Shown here piece after piece: positions 17,961 through 27,554 of a stretch of 64,000 bases of DNA. The position numbers and the translations under genes are program-made. The notes under the pieces were generated by a model, which was not told where the DNA came from, made no database searches, and was given only the letters and a program-made list of their open reading frames with translations. Every line of letters begins with the position of its first letter. The stretch's first letter is position 1. This DNA is from JBDTSW01 sp963797835 (GTDB lineage Bacteria > Actinomycetota > Thermoleophilia > Solirubrobacterales > 70-9), in assembly GCA_963797835.1 (NCBI GenBank), contig CAWCRN010000015.1, positions 62,001 to 126,000 on the forward strand. Direction: 5' to 3'.

Positions 17961-18368
17961 TTGTTCAGCGCCTTGGATCACGTCGGAGTCGCGGTCTCGG
18001 ACCTCGAGGCGGCGATCTCGCTCTATGAGGGCAGCTTCGGGATGGAGCTGGTGCATCGCGAGACCGTCTCCGAGCAGGGCGTGGAGGCCGTGCTGCTGGA
18101 CGTGGGCGACTCGCACGTCGAGCTGCTGCGTCCGACCGGCCCGGACACCCCCGTGGGCAAGTTCCTGAGCGCGCGGGGCGAGGGGCTCCATCACGTGGCG
18201 TACCGCGTCGATGACATCGACGCGGCGCTCGATGGGCTGCGGGAGCGGGGCATCAGGCTGATCGACGAGACGGCTCGGACGGGCATACGCTCGAGCCGCG
18301 TCGCCTTCCTTCACCCCAGGGCCACCGGCGGGGTGCTTACCGAGATCGTGGAGCCGGCGGCACACTAG
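17961..18368 (+). CDS. mce: methylmalonyl-CoA epimerase-like VOC protein
   Basis: Vicinal-oxygen-chelate protein of about 135 residues. It matches methylmalonyl-CoA epimerase, which interconverts (R)- and (S)-methylmalonyl-CoA. Metal-ligand positions are His in ALDHVGVAV, Glu in HVELLRPT, His in LHHVAYRV and Glu in LTEIVEP. A TTG at 17961 gives an N-terminus of usual length; the next TTG (17973) is only four codons later. TAGACT lies 10 bases upstream of the first. It starts 13 bases after ftsH. Other VOC enzymes share the fold, but the ligand context and the SVR-like C-terminus favour the epimerase. Confidence 0.83.
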   Translation: MFSALDHVGVAVSDLEAAISLYEGSFGMELVHRETVSEQGVEAVLLDVGDSHVELLRPTGPDTPVGKFLSARGEGLHHVAYRVDDIDAALDGLRERGIRLIDETARTGIRSSRVAFLHPRATGGVLTEIVEPAAH

Positions 18369-18391
18369 GTACGAGCGAGGAGCGATCTGAG

Positions 18392-18612
18392 ATGGCGGAG
18401 ATGAAGAAGGTCGAGATCGGGTTCGGCATCGGCCAGGCCCTGTCGGTGAAGCTGAGCGACGATGATCTTCTGACCTCCGCAAGGCGGTCGGGAAGGATGG
18501 CGGCTGGTACGACCTGAAGACACAGGACGCGACGATCGCGCTCAACCTCGCGACCGTCGTCTTCATCCGGGTCGACGACTCCGACCACGCGATCGGGTTC
18601 AGCGGGACCTGA
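18392..18612 (+). CDS. small conserved-looking protein of unknown function, frameshifted
   Basis: ATG at 18392 preceded by GAGGAGCG. It reads MAEMKKVEIGFGIGQALSV and LSDDDL, then a missing base near 18470 shifts the frame to DLRKAVGKDGGWYDLKTQD and FIRVDDSDHAIGF before the TGA at 18610. The repaired product has about 73 residues, is soluble and mixed alpha/beta. The stop overlaps the ATG of the methyltransferase gene, which supports a real coding unit. I recognise no family. Confidence 0.6.
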
Positions 18613-19212
18613 TGCGAAGGCTGTTGGTCGGTCGCTGCGGCAGCGATGGCCGCCGCCGCGCTGTGGTGGCGGAAGAACCCCTCAGCCTGCCCGTACAGCC
18701 AGCGCTTCTGGGTCCAGGCGCCGCACCCGTTCATCACCCGCGAGCGCCTTCGCTCGGTGCTGAGCCCGAACCCCGGGGAGCGCATGCTCGAGATCGGGCC
18801 GGGAACCGGCTACTACTCGCTGGACCTCGCCGGTTGGGTGGCGCCCGGCGGCGCGGTCGAGATCTTCGACATCCAGCAGGAGATGCTCGACCACACCATG
18901 CGCCGCGCGGCTGAGGCCGGGATCGAGAACGTGACCCCGACCCTGGGCGACGCGACCGGCCTCCCCTACGACGAGACCTCGATGGACGCGGTCGTGCTGA
19001 TCACGGTGCTGGGCGAGATCCCCGACCAGGATGCGGCCATGCGCGAGATCGCGCGGGTGCTGAAGCCGGATGGACGGCTCGTCGTGGGCGAGCTGATGGG
19101 CGACCCGCACTACACCTCGCCGGGGCGCTGCGCGCCGTGGCAAGGCAGCGGGCTTCCGGTGGTCGAGCGCTCAGGCCCCGCCTTCGGCTACTTCGCGCGG
19201 CTTACCGCCTAG
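18612..19212 (+). CDS. SAM-dependent methyltransferase (class I) with an N-terminal membrane anchor
   Basis: Class I methyltransferase with the SAM-binding glycine motif LEIGPGTGYYSLDLA (about residues 60-74), the acidic motif II EIFDIQQEML and post-motif DAVVLITVLGEI. The ATG at 18612 overlaps the preceding stop; a one-base shift near 18627 joins it to a hydrophobic AAAAMAAAALWW segment and the sequence RKNPSACPYSQRFWV, as in family members anchored to the membrane. Near 19130-19145 the C-terminal helix also looks scrambled by compensating indels before VERSGPAFGYFARL. Substrate unknown. Confidence 0.75.
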
Positions 19213-19324
19213 CCGCGTAGAGGAGGCGCTTCTCGTCCTGGGCGACGGCGCGACGGCGCTGATTGGGCCGTCGGCGTGGCAGTTTCGTGACGGTCGGCCC
19301 CGCGGAGCCGCCGAGGAGCTCGCG

Positions 19325-19786
19325 CTAGGCGCCCAGCACCTTGATGATCATCCGCTTCGGCCTCCGCCCGTCGAACTCGCAATAGAAGACCTGCTGCCAG
19401 GGGCCCAAATCGAGCCTTCCGTCGGTGACCGGCACGATCGCCTGGTGGTGCACGAGCAGGTTCTTCAGATGAGCGTCGCCGTTGTCCTCCCCGCCGCGGT
19501 GATGGCGGTAGTCCCCCGGGTCGGGCAGCAGTGCCGAGGCGACCTCGTTGGCCGGCTCCTGCCACGATGGCGGAGCGACCTTGTCGAGCCACTCGAGGAC
19601 GTCCTCGTGTAGCCCGGGCTCGTCGTCGTTGATCCAGACTGCGGCCGTGATATGCATCGCGGCGACGAGCACAAGGCCCTCGGCCACGCCAGCTTCGTCG
19701 ACGGCGCTTTGCACGTCCTCGGTGATGCGGATCAGCTCGCGCCGCCCTTCGGTGTTGAAGGTCCTGTAGACGGTGTGGGACTTCAC
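19325..19786 (-). CDS. YjbQ family protein (UPF0047, secondary thiamine-phosphate synthase type)
   Basis: A protein of about 153 residues, intact. Family signatures are a C-terminal active-site cluster with HHQAIVPVTDGRLDLG and QQVFYCEFDGRRPKR, and the central NDDEPGLHEDVLEWL and GEDNGDAHLKNLL with its conserved histidines. YjbQ proteins show weak thiamine-phosphate synthase activity in E. coli; the physiological role is unsettled. The chosen start is GTG at 19786 (VKSHTVYRT), matching the family N-terminus; an upstream ATG at 19823 overlaps the opposite-strand SDR start and is less likely. Confidence 0.85.
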   Translation of the reverse strand: MKSHTVYRTFNTEGRRELIRITEDVQSAVDEAGVAEGLVLVAAMHITAAVWINDDEPGLHEDVLEWLDKVAPPSWQEPANEVASALLPDPGDYRHHRGGEDNGDAHLKNLLVHHQAIVPVTDGRLDLGPWQQVFYCEFDGRRPKRMIIKVLGA

Positions 19787-19820
19787 CTTCGCTGAGCGCG
19801 ATCCTAGACACTCTGGGTCC

Positions 19821-20561
19821 ATGGATCTCGGGTTGGAAGGGAAGCTCTGCGTGGTCACCGGTGGCAGCCGCGGCATCGGCGCCGCCACGGCAAGCATGCT
19901 CGCCGCGGAGAACGCGCGGGTGCTCACCGTCGCCCGCGGCGGCGCGGACCTGGAGGTCGACGTGACCGATCCGGGTGCCGCCGACCGCGTTCTCGAGGCC
20001 TGCGAACGTCCCCCGTGGGCGCTCGTGAACAACGCGGGCACGAGCCGCGCCCGGTCGCTCGAGGAGCTGACGGACGCCGACTGGCAGGATCAGTGGGAGC
20101 TACACGTGATGGCGCCGATGCGACTGATGAGGGCGCTCGCGCCGGCGATGGCTGAGGCGGGTGGGGGCCGAATCGTGAACGTCGCCTCCTCGGCGGGCAA
20201 GCGTCCGTCCGCGACGCTCGACGCCGCCTACTCGGTGACCAAGGCGGCGCAGCTCTCGCTCTCGCGGGTGTTCGCGGACCTCTGGGCGGATCGGGGCGTC
20301 CTCGTCAACGCGGTGGCGCCGGGAGCGGTCGAGTCGGGGCTCTGGACCGGGCCGGGCGGGCTCGCCGACCAGATCGCCGGGCGGAGCGGAAGCTCGCGCG
20401 AGGAGGTGCTCAAAAGCACGCACGCCAAGCCGCCCGTAGGCAGGATGGCGACCGAGGCAGAGATCGCCGCAGCGATCGTCTTCCTCTGCTCCGAGGCAGC
20501 CTCCTACGTGGCGGGTGCGGCGTGGTCGGTTGACGGTGGCAGCGTGCCTGGCTTCCTCTAG
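19821..20561 (+). CDS. short-chain dehydrogenase/reductase
   Basis: Classical SDR of 246 residues, intact. The cofactor motif is TGGSRGIGAA (about residues 13-22), NNAGTSRA follows (about 75), and the catalytic residues are Ser in VNVASSAG with Tyr and Lys in YSVTKAAQ (about 140-150). The C-terminal VAGAAWSVDGGS is typical of FabG-like members. The start residues do not decide NAD versus NADP use. Divergent from the YjbQ gene with a 34-base space. Substrate unknown. Confidence 0.88.
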   Translation: MDLGLEGKLCVVTGGSRGIGAATASMLAAENARVLTVARGGADLEVDVTDPGAADRVLEACERPPWALVNNAGTSRARSLEELTDADWQDQWELHVMAPMRLMRALAPAMAEAGGGRIVNVASSAGKRPSATLDAAYSVTKAAQLSLSRVFADLWADRGVLVNAVAPGAVESGLWTGPGGLADQIAGRSGSSREEVLKSTHAKPPVGRMATEAEIAAAIVFLCSEAASYVAGAAWSVDGGSVPGFL

Positions 20562-20640
20562 AGGCCCCGCCGGCTCGCTCGACGATCTGCTGCGGCTCGG
20601 GCTAGATGCCGCGCCGCCGACGTCGCGATCACCTCCTCAT

Positions 20641-22787
20641 CTACGGCCTGCCCTCCGCCGTCGCCACCCGCTCGACGTCGAGGTCCGGGAGGACCCGCTG
20701 GAGCCAGTCCGGGCACCACCAGTTGTTCTTGCCGAGCAACTGCATCACGGCGGGGACGAGCACCATCCGCACTACGGTCGCGTCGAGGAAGATCGCCGCG
20801 GCGAGCCCGATGCCGAACAGCTTCAGGAAGGCGTCGGGGGCGGTCAGGAAGGCGAGGAAGACGACCACCATGATCGCCGCCGCCGCGGTGATCACCCGCG
20901 CCGTCTTCGCGAGCCCGTCGGCGACCGCCCTGCGGGTGTCGCCGTGTTTCAGGTACTCCTCACGGATCCGCGAGATCAGGAAGACCTCGTAGTCCATCGA
21001 GAGCCCGAAGAGGATCGCGAACATCATGATCGGCATGAACGGGGCGATCGGCACCTCGCGGTCGAGCCCGATCAGCCCGCCGAGCGTGCCGCCGCTCGCG
21101 AACACCGTCATCACGCCGTAGGCGGCGCTCACCGAGAGCAGGTTCATGATCGCGGCCTTGAGCGAAATCAACGGTGAGTGGAAGGCGATCAGGAGCAGCA
21201 GGAATGAGAGCCCGACGACACCTGCGATGAACAGCGGCAGCTTGTCCTTGACGTACTCGCTTTGGTCGTCGAGCGCGGCCACGATCCCGCCGACGTGGGC
21301 GGTGATCCCGGCCCCGCCGAGCTCCTCGGGGATCACGGTCGCGCGCAGGTCCTTGACCAGGTCCTGAGTCGCCTCGTCCTGCGGCGAGGTCGTCGGGATC
21401 GCGGTGACGATCGCCGCGGTGCCGTCGTCGTTCACAACCGGCTCGCCGACGAACGCGATGCCCTCCTCCGAGCGCAGGCGATCGGCGAGCGCCTCGATCT
21501 CGCCGGCCGCGCCGGGATTCGGCAGCTCGGCGGCGATCACGATCGGCCCGTTCGAGCCGGCGCCGAAACCCTCGGTCTGCAGATCGTAGGCCTGGCGGGT
21601 CATCGTGTCGGCCGGGTCGTTGCCCGCGTCGGGGAAGCCGAGCCGCATGCTGAGCGCCGGAGCGGCGATCGCCAGGAGCAGGACGGTGGCGCCGATCGCG
21701 AACAGCCACGGGCGGCGCTGGACCGTGTGGCTCCAGCGTGCCGCCGGCGAGTTCGAGTCGCCCTCGGCCCTCAGGCTGCTGCCGAAGAGCGGGATGCGGA
21801 GGCGGTTGACCTTGGGCCCAAGGTAGGCGAGCAGCGCCGGGAGCAGGGTGATCGCGGCGAACATCACGACCAGCACGGCCATCGAGGCCGAGAGCGCCAC
21901 CCCGTACATGTACGGGAGGCCGGTGAGGAAGAGTCCCAGGACAGCGATCACGACCGTCGCGCCCGCGATCACCACGCTGCGCCCGGCGGTGGTCACCGAC
22001 TCCACCAGCGCGTCGTGCACGTCCTTCCCTTGCGCCATCGCGGCGCGGAACCGCGTCAGCACCAGCAGCGCGTAGTCGATCCCGACCCCGATGCCGATCA
22101 GCCCCGAGACCGCTGTCGTCCAATCCGGTACGTCGACGACGTTTGCGAGCAGGGCGATCAGGCCGGCCGAGGAGATGCCCAGGCCGATGAGCGCCATCGC
22201 CAGCGGCAGCCCGGCGGCGACGACCGAGCCGAACGCGATCAGCAGCACGATCGCCGCGAGCAGGAGCCCCACCCCCTCCGGGCTTCCGGCCTCCTGGGCG
22301 CGGTAGATCGGGTCCCCCCGAGCCGGATCTCGAGCCCGTCGGTGCTGTTGTCCTCCGCCGCGGCGACCAGCTTCTCGCCGTCCTCCTTCTCGACCTCCCA
22401 GCCCGGGATGGTCAGTGGCAGCGTGGTGGCGCCGATCGTGCCGTCGTCTGAGAACCGTGGCGGCGTCTCGGCGGCGACGCTGTCAACCTGCTTCGCCTCG
22501 GCGAGGAAGGCGTCGACGCCGTCGGGGAGGTCGTTAGGGCGCCCGGCCCCGGCCTCGTCCTTCCAGACGACGTAGATCTCCTGGCCGGTGTAGCCGTCGA
22601 ACTCGCGCTCGGTCAGGTCGGACGCCGCCTTCGACTCCGATCCGGGGGTGTCGTAGTCGGCGTTGTAGTCGCCCGCGAGCGAGGAGCCGACGCCGATGAT
22701 CACGATCGCGGAGACGATCCAGGCGAGGACCACCTTTCCACGGTGGTGGTAGGCGATGTCGGCGAGACGTGCGAGACGGCTGGTCAT
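20641..22787 (-). CDS. MMPL/RND-family exporter, one frameshift
   Basis: Large polytopic transporter of the MmpL family (about 715 residues) with two repeats of one plus five transmembrane helices separated by extracytoplasmic domains. Proton-relay-type motifs are GIDYALLVLTRFR in the first half and LSMDYEVFLISRIREEY in the second. The ATG at 22787 has AAGGAG 4 bases upstream. One base is missing in a run of six C's (plus strand, near 22313-22318), which splits the first 165 residues from the rest. Members export lipids, siderophores or drugs in Actinobacteria; the cargo is not evident here. Confidence 0.88.
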
Positions 22788-22980
22788 CGGACTCCTTACA
22801 GCTTCCCCCCGGGCGCGGGGTATAGCGGTACGCAAGCGAAGGTGCTTGCCGCCCGGTCAATGGGTTAGACCGCGGTCCCGGGAAGAATCATCGGTCACCT
22901 TCCAAGACGAATGGGGCGCGGCGCCTGGACGAGACATCGCTCAGAAGTCAGGCGAACCTCTCAGTGTCAACGCCCTGGGC

Positions 22981-23952
22981 TCATGACCCGGCTAACGCCG
23001 GCCACAGGCGCTCCTCGGCTTCGAGCACGGCGGCGGCTCGGTCGGCGACGGCCGTCCACAGCGGCGGCTGCGGCTCGTCCGCCTCGCTCGCGGCGAGGAG
23101 CGCCGCGGCCAGCTCGGTCCAGCGCTCGGCGGCCTCGGCCGCGATCGGCGCCTCCGCCCTGCCCACCTCGTCCAGGAACCGCGAGTACATGAGCCGGAAG
23201 TTGCCGCCGCCGGTCCCGCGGCGCTCGATCACCTGGTAGTTGAACCGCGCGCACCATTGCCAGTCGGGGGTGCTCTGCGCGGCCACTCCCCCACCTCGGC
23301 CGCGAAGCGCCGCAGCGCCGGCATGCCCTCGTAGTCGCCGAGCGGCGGCTCCAGCATCCGCTCCGCGGCGCGCGCGATCGCCCGCGGGGCGGCGGCGAGC
23401 AGCTCGTCGCGGTCGAGCTCGCCGGGGAGGCTGAGCATGTGCCCGGCGAGCGGGTACACCGGGTAGTCGCTGTGGCGGGCGTCGGCGAGGTGCTCGAGCG
23501 TGGTGGTCTGGAGCTCGGTCGAAGGCGGTGTCCGAGAGGTAGGCCACCTCGTCGTCGTAGCCGGCCAGGATCACCGCGTGGCCGGGGAAGTGGGCGGAGT
23601 TGCCGTAGTGGTCGAGGTAGTAGAGGTCGGTGAGCAGGATCGCCGGCTCGCCGCCGTCGACCAGCCCTCGCGCCGCGGCCCAGGACTCGTCGCGCCCCTC
23701 GAAGCGCTCGAGCCGAAGCGCGGCGCCGGTGAGATCCACGAACTCCTCCTCGAGGCGCGCCGTGCGGCCGTTGGTGAAGCGCGAGGGCGACGAGCCGTCG
23801 AGCGCGATGTAGTAGAAGCCCGCGCCGGCGCCGAGCCCGAACGCCATCTCCTCGCTCAGCTCGACCCCGCCGAAGGCCAGCAGGTTGCGAAGCGCGGTCG
23901 AGCCGCAGTGGTTGCCGGGAACGTGCCGGTAGCCGGGCACCATCGTCGCCAT
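22981..23952 (-). CDS. BtrH N-terminal domain / DUF4872 protein, frameshifted
   Basis: Resembles the family of butirosin-biosynthesis protein BtrH, a papain-like fold acyltransferase. The N-terminal half shows a catalytic-type cysteine in PGNHCGSTALRNLL (about residue 17), GLGAGAGFYYI, and a histidine/acid pair in FPGHAVILAGYDDE and YLSDTAF. After shifts near 23525 and 23282 the C-terminal half reads as DUF4872-like helices (LADARHSDYPVYPL and FRLMYSRFLDEVG). The ATG at 23952 overlaps the TGA of the upstream membrane protein (TGATG). Such proteins occur widely outside antibiotic clusters; the substrate is unknown. Confidence 0.72.
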   Translation of the reverse strand: MATMVPGYRHVPGNHCGSTALRNLLAFGGVELSEEMAFGLGAGAGFYYIALDGSSPSRFTNGRTARLEEEFVDLTGAALRLERFEGRDESWAAARGLVDGGEPAILLTDLYYLDHYGNSAHFPGHAVILAGYDDEVAYLSDTAFDRAPDHHARAPRRRPPQRLPGVPARRAHAQPPRRARPRRAARRRPAGDRARRGADAGAAARRLRGHAGAAALRGRGGGVAAQSTPDWQWCARFNYQVIERRGTGGGNFRLMYSRFLDEVGRAEAPIAAEAAERWTELAAALLAASEADEPQPPLWTAVADRAAAVLEAEERLWPALAGS

Positions 23953-25034
23953 CAGCAGGCCTCCTCGCAGGCGGCAGTACTCGGCGCGGGCGCGGAAGGT
24001 GTCGCGCATCTCCGTGGTCATCTCGTCGAGGAACTCCGAGCGGTAGGTGGAGTCGGTGAAGATCGCGATCGCGAAGTAGAAGCCCGAGAACGCGGCGAGC
24101 CCGCCCGCGACGCGGAGCAGCTCGGAGGTCAGCTCGAGGCGCTCGCCGAACAGCTCGAACTGGACGAGGACGTCTCCGGGGTTCCCGAGCCAGCCCGTGC
24201 GCACCTCGTCGTTGATCGCCAGCAGGCCGAAGGCGACGAAGAAGGCGCCCAGCGCGACGCTGACGATCAGCACCTGCACCGCCTGGCTGACGAACATCAC
24301 CAACCCCACGTTGAGCCGCTGGCGACGGTCGAGCGGCGGCGCGTCGGTGCCCGCCTCGCGCTCGAGCTGGCGGGCCTCGGCGGGGATGCGCACGCCCAGG
24401 AAGAGCGAGCCCAGGACGACGAACAGGCCGACGATCAGGAAGTAGATCGGCGTCGTCACCCCGGGGAAGATCTGCCACGACTCCTGCGTCATGAACGAGA
24501 GCAGGGCGAAGATCAGGAGCAGCGGGAGCGCCTTGGCGATCAGGCCCAGCGCCGAGCGCAGCTGGCCCGCGAGCCGCGCCAGCACCCAGCGAAGGATCCA
24601 CAGGAGCCCATAGCCGACCACCCCGTAGATCAGGGCGAGCAGGGCGAGGTTGGCCAGGGCCGTGACCAGCGCGCTTCGCCACTGACCGCCGAAGATCAGC
24701 GGCAGGAGGGCCGGCAGCAGGACGAACCCGGCCAGCTCCGTCTTCCCCACCCGCTGCGGGACCGCCAGCGAGGGGTTGCCGTTGCGGCGGTTGATGAGCG
24801 CGACCGCGATCAGCAGGATCGCGAGCCCTCCGAGTGCCGCGGCGACGTTGGCGAGAGGCGACCATTCGAGGTTGAGCGCCCCGAGCATCTCGCCCAGGAA
24901 CACGAGGCCGAGCAGCGGCACACCCGGTTGAAGACGTCTGTCGTGGCGGAGTAGCCCTCGATGAACAGGGGCAGACCGGCGCGCCGAAAGCCCCGCTCCA
25001 GCTCGGCGATCCTCGCCTGGGGCGCCGCCTCCAT
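23952..25034 (-). CDS. polytopic membrane protein of unknown function, frameshifted
   Basis: About 360 residues. The N-terminal segment MEAAPQARIAELERGFRRAG is amphipathic, then FIEGYSATTDVFNR, then a frameshift near 24920. Eight or nine hydrophobic segments follow, among them LLPALLPLIF, LALIYGVVGYGLLWI and FLIVGLFVVLGSLFLG. The last hydrophilic stretch is DEMTTEMRDTFRARAEY; a second shift just before the end is needed to reach the TGA at 23952. The ATG at 25034 lies 8 bases after TAGGGT (leaderless). It is transcribed with the BtrH-like gene. No family recognised. Confidence 0.65.
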
Positions 25035-25042
25035 GGTGCGGC

Positions 25043-25048
25043 ACCCTA
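25043..25048 (-). promoter_or_regulatory. -10 hexamer TAGGGT of the membrane protein/BtrH-like pair
   Basis: On the minus strand TAGGGT ends 8 bases before the ATG at 25034, the spacing expected for a leaderless transcript. Confidence 0.5.
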
Positions 25049-25141
25049 ACCGGCGGCGCGCACGCCGATCCCATGCCGTTTCCCCGTGCCCGGCCGCGGG
25101 GTACAGGGTGTCGGGGTCCAGGGACGGAGAGGAGTGATCGG

Positions 25142-25387
25142 ATGACAATCCTGGTGATCGTGGGAGTTTGCATCGTGCTCGCCGTGCTCGCGTTCCTGCT
25201 CCCGAGGCTGTCGCGGCACGCCCAGCGCGGCGTGGACAGCACCCTCGGAGCAGGGCAGAACGTGGCCGGCAAGGCCCCGGGCAAGGCGGGCGAGCTGCTG
25301 CAGAAGCCCTTCGAGTCCTCGCGCAAGGCGGCCAACAGGAGTGCCGCCAAGGGCCGCGAGGGAAGGGCCAAGGCCCCCGGGCCCTAG
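25142..25387 (+). CDS. small single-pass membrane protein
   Basis: An 81-residue product. The ATG at 25142 follows the purine-rich GGAGAGGAG by about 8 bases. One transmembrane helix (VIVGVCIVLAVLAFLL, residues 4-20) is followed by a basic, Gly/Ala/Lys-rich cytosolic tail with PFESSRKAANRS. I recognise no family. It precedes the lipid-phosphate cluster by 25 bases and lies divergent from the membrane protein/BtrH-like pair. Confidence 0.65.
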   Translation: MTILVIVGVCIVLAVLAFLLPRLSRHAQRGVDSTLGAGQNVAGKAPGKAGELLQKPFESSRKAANRSAAKGREGRAKAPGP

Positions 25388-25412
25388 ACCGCCGCCCGGG
25401 GACCGCCAGCCC

Positions 25413-26251
25413 ATGCTCATAGCCCTGCTCAGGAACCCCGACTCGGGCTCGGGCGAGGCCACGGAGGTCGCCGGCCTCCTCCGTGCGCATGGCGCAGACG
25501 TGCTGGCGGTCGGGGTGGATGAGGCGGACCGCGGGGTCTCCGCGGGACCGGACAGGATCGTGGTGGCCGGGGGCGACGGCTCGATCGGCCCGGCGGCGGC
25601 CGCCGCCGCCAGGGTCGGGGTGCCCCTCGCCGTGATCCCCGTCGGGACGGCGAACGACTTCGCGCGAGCCATGGGCCTCCCCGGCGATCCGGAAGAGGCG
25701 GCGCGGACTCGCGGCCACAGGGGACGAGCGCTGCCGGATCGACCTGGCGCGAATGGACGGACGCCCCTTCGTCAACGTCGCGAGCCTCGGCCTGGCGCCC
25801 GCCGCCGCCGAGAGGGCGCACGGGCTCAAGCGCGTGCTGGGCGCCGCCGCATACGCCGTCGGCGGGGTCCGCGCGGCGATGGCCGAAGACCCGATCCGCT
25901 GCGCGGCGCGCTGCGACGGCCGAGAGGTCGTGAGCGGCGAGATGTGGCAGGTCACCGTGGCGTGCTCCGGAGCGTTCGGAGGCGGGTCGGAGGTCGACGC
26001 CGACCCCAGCGACGGGCGCCTCGACCTCGTCGCAATCGAGGCGGGCTCGCGGCTGGCGCTGGCGCGGCGCGCCGTCGGCCTGCGCCGCGGGACGGTGGAG
26101 TCCCAGCACGGGGTCCACAGCGTGCCGCGCCGAGCGGATCGAGCTCGACGTCCCAGAGGCCACCGACTTCAACGTTGACGGCGAGGTGGTCGAGTCCGGC
26201 CCGGCCACGTTCGAGGTGGAGGCGGCCGCCGTGGAGCTGATCGTCGGATGA
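25413..26251 (+). CDS. diacylglycerol/lipid kinase family protein (DAGK catalytic domain), frameshifted
   Basis: YegS/DgkB-like lipid kinase. The N-terminal ATP-binding part has ALLRNPDSGSG, GGDGSIGPAAAAA (usual GGDGT with Ser for Thr) and IPVGTANDFARAMGLP; after a shift near 25705 the second domain continues with FVNVASLGLAP and EVDADPSDGRLDLVAIE. A second shift near 26125 restores VPEATDFNVDGEVVE, the closing strands. The stop overlaps the start of the next gene (ATGA at 26248-26251). Followed by a cardiolipin synthase-like protein and PAP2, a lipid-phosphate context. Confidence 0.83.
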
Positions 26252-27531
26252 AGCGGGTTCCCGCCTGGACATGGCCTGCGGGCGTCGGTGCAATCGCCGT
26301 GGCCTGGTACGCCTCCGAGAGCCTGCGCCACCGCCGCGAGGGGGCGTTCGGCTACAACCTCGCCACCGAGATCGAGGTCGATTCCGAGGACTTCGCGCGG
26401 GCCGCGGAGGCGCTCACCGGCGGACCGATCACCGATGGCAACTCCGCGGAGCTGCTGATCAACGGCGACCGCACCTTCCCGGCGATGCTGGAGACGATCC
26501 GCTCCGCCAAGCGCACGCTGATCGTCGAGACCTACGTGTACTGGCGCGGGAAGATCGCGGACGAGGTGGCGGGCGCGATCTGCGACCGCGCCCGGGCCGG
26601 GGTCGAATGCCGGGTGATCTTGGACGCGCTGGGCGCGGCGAAGATGGATCGCTCTCTCGTCACCGACATGGAGGAGGCCGGGGTGCGCGTGATCCGCTTC
26701 CGGCCCCCGAAGCCGTACGCGGTTCGCCGCCTTGTGAACCGCACGCACCGCCGCGTGCTCGTCGCCGACGGGCGGGTGGGGATGACCGGCGGCGTCGGGA
26801 TCGCGGCCGAGTGGGAGGGCGACGCGGACGCCCCGGACCACTGGCGCGACACGCACGTGCGGGTCCGTGGCCCGGTGGTCCGCGGGCTCGTCGGCGCCTT
26901 CGCCGAGAACTGGCTCGAGGGGACCGGCGAGGTGCTGGCCGGCAAGGGTCACCTGCCGAACCTGAAGCCGTTGAAGGACGGAGAGCGGATGCAGGTTGTG
27001 CGCTCCAGCGCCGGCGTCGGCGACACGAATGTGGAGGCGCTCTACTACCTGGCCATCGCCTCGGCCTCGAAGTCGATCGACCTCACCGCGGCCTACTTCG
27101 TGCCGAGGCCCGCCTTCATCGAGGCGCTGGCCAGGGCCGCCGATCGCGGGGTGGTCGTCCGGATCCTGGTCCCCGGCCCGCATATCGACAAGAAGTTCGT
27201 GCGGGTCGCCGGAAGCGCCGCCTACGATCCGCTGCTCGACGCCGGCATCGAGATCCACGAGTATCAGCCCACGATGCTCCACGCCAAGTCGATGGTGGTG
27301 GACGGATCTTGGTCCACGGTTGGGACGGTCAACTTCGACAACCGCTCGTTCCAGCTACATGACGAGGTAACGCTGTGCGTGTGGGGCAGGCGGTTCGCCG
27401 GTGAGCTCGGCGACCAGTTCAAGCGGGATCTGGCCCGCTCCGAGCGCATCGAGCCAGGACGATGGGCACAGAGGAGCCTGGGCCACCGCCTGGCGGAGTC
27501 GGCCATGAAGCTGCTCCGGCGCGAGCTGTAG
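26248..27531 (+). CDS. cardiolipin synthase-like phospholipase D family protein
   Basis: A 427-residue protein with one N-terminal membrane segment (about residues 8-22) and two PLD repeats. The second active-site motif is canonical (LHAKSMVVDG, about residue 347). The first reads THRRVLVADG (about 168), so the HxK lysine is an arginine while the His and Asp are kept. Cardiolipin synthases transfer a phosphatidyl group between phosphatidylglycerols or to CDP-DAG; whether the Arg variant is active is open. Intact. It overlaps the lipid kinase gene and is 23 bases from PAP2. Confidence 0.85.
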   Translation: MKRVPAWTWPAGVGAIAVAWYASESLRHRREGAFGYNLATEIEVDSEDFARAAEALTGGPITDGNSAELLINGDRTFPAMLETIRSAKRTLIVETYVYWRGKIADEVAGAICDRARAGVECRVILDALGAAKMDRSLVTDMEEAGVRVIRFRPPKPYAVRRLVNRTHRRVLVADGRVGMTGGVGIAAEWEGDADAPDHWRDTHVRVRGPVVRGLVGAFAENWLEGTGEVLAGKGHLPNLKPLKDGERMQVVRSSAGVGDTNVEALYYLAIASASKSIDLTAAYFVPRPAFIEALARAADRGVVVRILVPGPHIDKKFVRVAGSAAYDPLLDAGIEIHEYQPTMLHAKSMVVDGSWSTVGTVNFDNRSFQLHDEVTLCVWGRRFAGELGDQFKRDLARSERIEPGRWAQRSLGHRLAESAMKLLRREL

Positions 27532-27542
27532 CGCCCGCGGCC

Positions 27543-27548
27543 TATCCT
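27543..27548 (+). promoter_or_regulatory. -10 hexamer TATCCT of the PAP2 gene
   Basis: TATCCT ends 6 bases before the GTG at 27555; leaderless start predicted. Confidence 0.5.
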
Positions 27549-27554
27549 GCGCGC

